Shown: piece by piece, positions 23,835 to 26,565 of the stretch
Numbering within the stretch: position 1 is the stretch's first letter
Layout of the letters: each line of letters begins with the position of its first letter
Source: Conexivisphaera sp049976725
GTDB taxonomy: Archaea > Thermoproteota > Nitrososphaeria > Conexivisphaerales > Conexivisphaeraceae
NCBI GenBank assembly: GCA_049976725.1
Contig: JBMFHR010000013.1
Span: forward strand, 1-26,565
DNA length: 26,565 nt
Direction: 5' to 3'
Made by a program: the position numbers and the translations under genes
Notes under the pieces: model-generated
What the model was told of the DNA's origin: nothing
Seen by the model: only the letters and a program-made list of their open reading frames with translations
Databases searched by the model: none

Positions 23835-25091
23835 GTGGGCGCGCCCCCCACGGTGCTCCAGGGGCTCGACTTGACGTTCGCCGTGGGCCAGCGCGTGATA
23901 TTCGAGGGCATAGATGTGGAGACGCGCAAGAACGAGCTGGTGTCGATAGTGGGGCCCTCGGGCGTCGGCAAGTCGACGCTGCTCAGGGTGCTCGGCATGT
24001 TCATAAAGCCCGCGAGGGGGCGCGTCCTGCTTCACGGTGAGGAGATCTCCGCCCCTACGCCGAAGATCTCGCTGATACACCAATCGATAGCGACCTTTCC
24101 CTGGATGACGGCGCTGGACAACGTGAAGCTCGCCCTGATCGGCAGGGGGCTCTCGAGGGAGGAGATGGACAGGGTGGCCGAGCGGATGCTGGACGTGGTG
24201 GGGCTCAGGGGGTTCGAGCGCCTCTACCCGAAGGAGATGAGCGGCGGCATGAGGCAGAGGGTGGCAATAGCCAGGGCGCTGGCCGCCGACCCCTACGTAC
24301 TCCTGATGGACGAGCCGTTCGTCCACTTGGATGAGCTCACCGCCGAGAGGCTCAGGCGCGAGATATACTCCATGATCTTCAACGAGCAGACGACGCTCGA
24401 GTCCGTGGTCCTGGTGTCCCACAACCTGAACGAGGTGGTCGAGCTCGCCGACCGCGTGTACGTGATGAGGGGATCCCCCGCCAGGATAGTCGGGGAGCTC
24501 ATGATCGAGCTGGAGAGGCCCCGCAATCAATACGATCCCATGTTCAGCGAGTACGTCAACAGGCTGTACTCGATGCTCTCGATCGGTGAGCGAAATGTAC
24601 GGCGGCCTCGTGATAGCTGCGGCTGCCCTCGCCACCTTCGCGCGCGTCCTGGTTATGATGGGTCTCTCGATAGCGACCGGCTGGCTGCTCGGCTACGCCT
24701 CGCTGAGGAGCAGGGGCTTCGAGTCGGCATACATACCGGCGGTAGCCGTCCTGGAGTCCGTGCCCGTGATAGGATTCTTCCCGCTCGTGCTGGTCATCTT
24801 CGTGGACAGGATAGGCGGTCCACTCGGGGTGGAGATGGCGGCCGACTTCCTGGTGTTCGACGCGGTGGTCTGGAACATTTGGGTGGGGATCTACCAGGCG
24901 TTCAAGACCGTACCGCGCGACCTCGAGGAGGTCACCGAGAACTACAACTTCGGATTCCTGAGGAGGATGCGGCACCTCTACATCCCCTACTCGATCCCCA
25001 GGATAGCGGCCAACCTGTTCCCCTCGTTCGCCGATGGCCTGTTCTACATAATGGTGAGCGAGGTGTTCTCGGTCGGCGTCCACACGTATGA
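23835..25091 (+). CDS. ABC transporter ATP-binding protein (NitT/TauT type), with an open tail
   Basis: GTG start about 30 bases after an AT-rich promoter. The first 250 residues are a complete ATPase: Walker A GPSGVGKST (40-48), Q-loop LIHQSIATFPWM, signature MSGGM (135-139), Walker B VLLMDEPF with D159/E160, and H196 in VSHN. The type resembles the nitrate/sulfonate/taurine importers (SsuB/TauB/NrtD). The domain ends near base 24585 (NRLYSMLSIGE), exactly where the permease begins with GTGAGC. No stop is met in frame there, and the frame continues about 167 residues over the permease with Arg/Gly-rich sequence. A GTGA-type overlap, as seen twice elsewhere in this window, would be natural if one base were shifted. 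I regard the tail as spurious. Confidence 0.85.
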   Translation: MGAPPTVLQGLDLTFAVGQRVIFEGIDVETRKNELVSIVGPSGVGKSTLLRVLGMFIKPARGRVLLHGEEISAPTPKISLIHQSIATFPWMTALDNVKLALIGRGLSREEMDRVAERMLDVVGLRGFERLYPKEMSGGMRQRVAIARALAADPYVLLMDEPFVHLDELTAERLRREIYSMIFNEQTTLESVVLVSHNLNEVVELADRVYVMRGSPARIVGELMIELERPRNQYDPMFSEYVNRLYSMLSIGERNVRRPRDSCGCPRHLRARPGYDGSLDSDRLAARLRLAEEQGLRVGIHTGGSRPGVRARDRILPARAGHLRGQDRRSTRGGDGGRLPGVRRGGLEHLGGDLPGVQDRTARPRGGHRELQLRIPEEDAAPLHPLLDPQDSGQPVPLVRRWPVLHNGERGVLGRRPHV

Positions 25092-26217
25092 GGTCTTCGG
25101 CATAGGAACGCTTCTGACGGAGTACGTCGCGTCTGGGCAGATCGCGGGCACCTACTACTCGCTGCTGGCCATCGCCGCCGGCGTCGTTTTCCTCATGTCG
25201 GTCTTCCGCTACCTGGCCAGGGCGTCCGTGGCCAAGTACGGCCTGGACACCGCCGTCCCGATAAGGCGCCGGGAGAGGCCATTCCCGAGGCGCGGCGCGG
25301 CCGCCTGGAGGACGCTCGCGCGCCCCATGAGGCGCCTCTCGCGCTACGCGTCGTCGGCTATCCTGAGCCCCATGAGGCGCCCTATCGGCCGCGTCCCCAG
25401 GAGGGCCACGCGCGCTACGCGCGCCCTGGGCTACGCGCTGGGCGCGGCGCTCCTGGCGTACACGATCTACTCGTCGTACGCGCTGGTCGCGTCGGTCCCC
25501 CGGCACGTATGGGCGCGGCTGCTATCCGGCACGCCGGTGCTCCTCTACGCGCTCGCGGCGGACTACGGGCGCGTCGCACTGATAACCCTGATCTCATTCG
25601 CGATATCGGTCCTCGCCGGATACTATCTGGCCACCCACGCGAGGGCTAGCTCCTTGGCCGTGCCGACGATACAGACCATAGCGGCCTTCCCCCCTCCCGC
25701 GTACTTCCCGCTCGTGTACGCGGCGACCTACAGGTACATGTCGGCCCTCCCGGGCGATCTCGGGTCCGAGATCTACGTCCTGATGCTGGGCTTCCTCAGC
25801 ACCTTCTACTACGTGTTCTTCAGCTTCTGGATGGGCGTGCAGTCGATACCGGTCGAGTTCTGGGAAATAATGGAGAACTACAGGCTCGGATTCTGGAGCA
25901 GGCTCCGCAGGGTGATCCTGCCGGCCACCCTGCCCTACCTCGTGTCGGGGATATCCAGCACGGTCAACAGCGCGTGGGGAGGCCTGATGGTCGGGGAGTA
26001 CTGGCCCGGCGTGATCCCCGGGGCAACGCTGAGCGTGAAGGTTGGCCTAATGAAGCTGCTAGACGTCTACGTGGCGCAGGGCAACCTGTACGAGGCCGCC
26101 TGGGCATCCCTGATATTCGGGGCCGTCGTGGCCGTGTACAGCCTCCTGTTCACTGAGAGGCTCATGAACCTATCGCGCTCAAGGTACATCGTGGAGGAGG
26201 GGATCTACGCCGCCTGA
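24586..26217 (+). CDS. ABC transporter permease, two fused inner-membrane domains
   Basis: GTG start (VSEMYGGLVIAAA) within the end of the ATPase domain; 543 residues, twice the usual length because two BPD_transp_1 domains are joined. Each half has several membrane segments and an EAA-type coupling loop: LEEVTENYNFGFLRRMRHLY near residues 112-131 and EFWEIMENYRLGFWSRLRRV near 424-443. The halves are joined by a basic linker of about 60 residues (roughly 225-285) containing two copies of PMRR in a 45-base repeat. A fused permease plus one ATPase gives a full importer core. The substrate-binding protein is not in the window, so the substrate (nitrate-, sulfonate- or thiamine-precursor-like molecules in this family) is unknown. 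Confidence 0.9.
   Translation: MSEMYGGLVIAAAALATFARVLVMMGLSIATGWLLGYASLRSRGFESAYIPAVAVLESVPVIGFFPLVLVIFVDRIGGPLGVEMAADFLVFDAVVWNIWVGIYQAFKTVPRDLEEVTENYNFGFLRRMRHLYIPYSIPRIAANLFPSFADGLFYIMVSEVFSVGVHTYEVFGIGTLLTEYVASGQIAGTYYSLLAIAAGVVFLMSVFRYLARASVAKYGLDTAVPIRRRERPFPRRGAAAWRTLARPMRRLSRYASSAILSPMRRPIGRVPRRATRATRALGYALGAALLAYTIYSSYALVASVPRHVWARLLSGTPVLLYALAADYGRVALITLISFAISVLAGYYLATHARASSLAVPTIQTIAAFPPPAYFPLVYAATYRYMSALPGDLGSEIYVLMLGFLSTFYYVFFSFWMGVQSIPVEFWEIMENYRLGFWSRLRRVILPATLPYLVSGISSTVNSAWGGLMVGEYWPGVIPGATLSVKVGLMKLLDVYVAQGNLYEAAWASLIFGAVVAVYSLLFTERLMNLSRSRYIVEEGIYAA
25323..25381 (+). repeat. Short direct repeat in the permease linker
   Basis: CCCCATGAGGCGCC occurs at 25323-25336 and 25368-25381, 45 bases (15 codons) apart and in the same frame, each encoding PMRR. 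It may reflect a small in-frame duplication of the basic linker. Confidence 0.6.
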
Positions 26218-26307
26218 TTATTTACAATGTATATTAATTCTATCTATTATTATTTAATGCTCATTAATGACAAATTTTTATAAAGTGAGTTCCACGGCGG
26301 GCTGTCA
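26218..26307. promoter_or_regulatory. AT-rich intergenic control region with palindrome and TATA
   Basis: Ninety bases of strongly AT-rich DNA between the permease stop and the last gene. It contains a perfect palindrome-like inverted repeat TTAATG-CT-CATTAA (26254-26267) just upstream of TTTTTATAAA (TATA core 26278-26283), which lies 30 bases before the ATG at 26308. The repeat abuts the promoter and could be an operator. No clear hairpin terminator is visible. Confidence 0.55.
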
Positions 26308-26565
26308 ATGTCAGGAGCCAAATCCCAAGGTTTGTCGCCCGACCTCGCGAGGGCCGCCCAGCTGCTGGCGAGGCTCGACAGGATACCCGTCTGGGGGATG
26401 GCCTACATATTCCTGGGGATCCTGGGAATGGGGTCCCTCTTCACGTTCTTCGACATATTCAACATAAATGTGTCCATAATACAGGCCGGATCCCAGATCT
26501 TCGGGGTCTCCCCCACGAACCCGGCGTTCGGGGAGCTCGTGGCCTCGATAGTCGCGTGGAACCTC
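26308..26565 (+). CDS. MFS-type transporter, N-terminal fragment (cut by window edge)
   Basis: ATG at 26308, 30 bases after the TATA core, opens a frame that stays open to the last base (86 codons). It begins with a polar stretch (MSGAKSQGLSPDLARAAQLL), then LDRIPVWGMAYIFLGILGMG and LFTFFDIFNINVSIIQAG, the first membrane helix and the start of the second region. The IPVWG and FFDIFNIN pattern looks like archaeal sugar- or acid-transporting MFS proteins. Most of the protein lies outside the window, so subfamily and substrate cannot be given. Confidence 0.7.
   Translation, partial: MSGAKSQGLSPDLARAAQLLARLDRIPVWGMAYIFLGILGMGSLFTFFDIFNINVSIIQAGSQIFGVSPTNPAFGELVASIVAWNL

Noticed and set aside
26218..26260. 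Transcription terminator after the permease
   Set aside because: The region is AT-rich but has no clear T-run or hairpin that separates it from ordinary promoter DNA.

Overview
The window reads as a piece of a GC-rich archaeal chromosome, most likely Thermoproteota. The evidence is heavy use of AGG and ATA codons, many GTG and TTG starts, and an archaeal promoter layout: an AT-rich TATA element about 27 to 33 bases before the start codon of nearly every first gene, which implies mostly leaderless mRNAs. The gene set agrees, with an MptE-type pterin pyrophosphokinase, a TtuA-type tRNA thiolase and TrmO. I cannot fix the genus. No rRNA, tRNA, CRISPR array or insertion sequence was found.

Layout. 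1-939 (minus): TtuA-type tRNA sulfurtransferase, cut by the left edge. 993-1361 (minus): PadR-like regulator, divergent from a DUF711 protein and a PAP2 phosphatase (1441-3119). 2805-4946: a divergent pterin pair, MptE-like kinase (minus) and dihydropteroate-synthase-like protein (plus). 4978-8348: CutA and pyruvate phosphate dikinase. 8387-8950 (minus): DJ-1/PfpI protein. 9090-11780: aconitase. 11880-14176: an unknown protein, a tandem winged-helix gene split by a frameshift, a metallo-beta-lactamase-fold hydrolase and TrmO. 14088-15593 (minus): TorD-like chaperone followed by a DUF364 protein. 15773-19438: a two-subunit molybdopterin enzyme. 19491-21688: FAD oxidoreductase and MFS transporter. 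21750-23754: succinyl-CoA ligase SucC and SucD. 23835-26217: ABC ATPase and a fused double permease of the NitT/TauT type. 26308 to the edge: start of another MFS transporter.

How it fits together. PPDK, aconitase and SucCD are central carbon enzymes (pyruvate/PEP interconversion and TCA cycle), each with its own promoter. The most distinctive block is 14088-19438. Its catalytic subunit lacks the N-terminal Fe-S cysteine motif of most DMSO-reductase-family enzymes and resembles pyrogallol transhydroxylase and phenylacetyl-CoA oxidoreductase. Its partner has sixteen cluster cysteines and a C-terminal beta-sandwich-like domain. A TorD chaperone and a DUF364 protein are transcribed divergently and are the best candidates for dedicated maturation factors.

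A second theme is missing stop codons. Several reading frames run past their recognisable domain into the next gene in another frame or on the other strand (DUF711 into PAP2, MptE against PAP2, the 11880 protein, the winged-helix gene, TrmO, the ABC ATPase), and one gene is broken by a one-base offset. These are either sequence errors or real overlaps.
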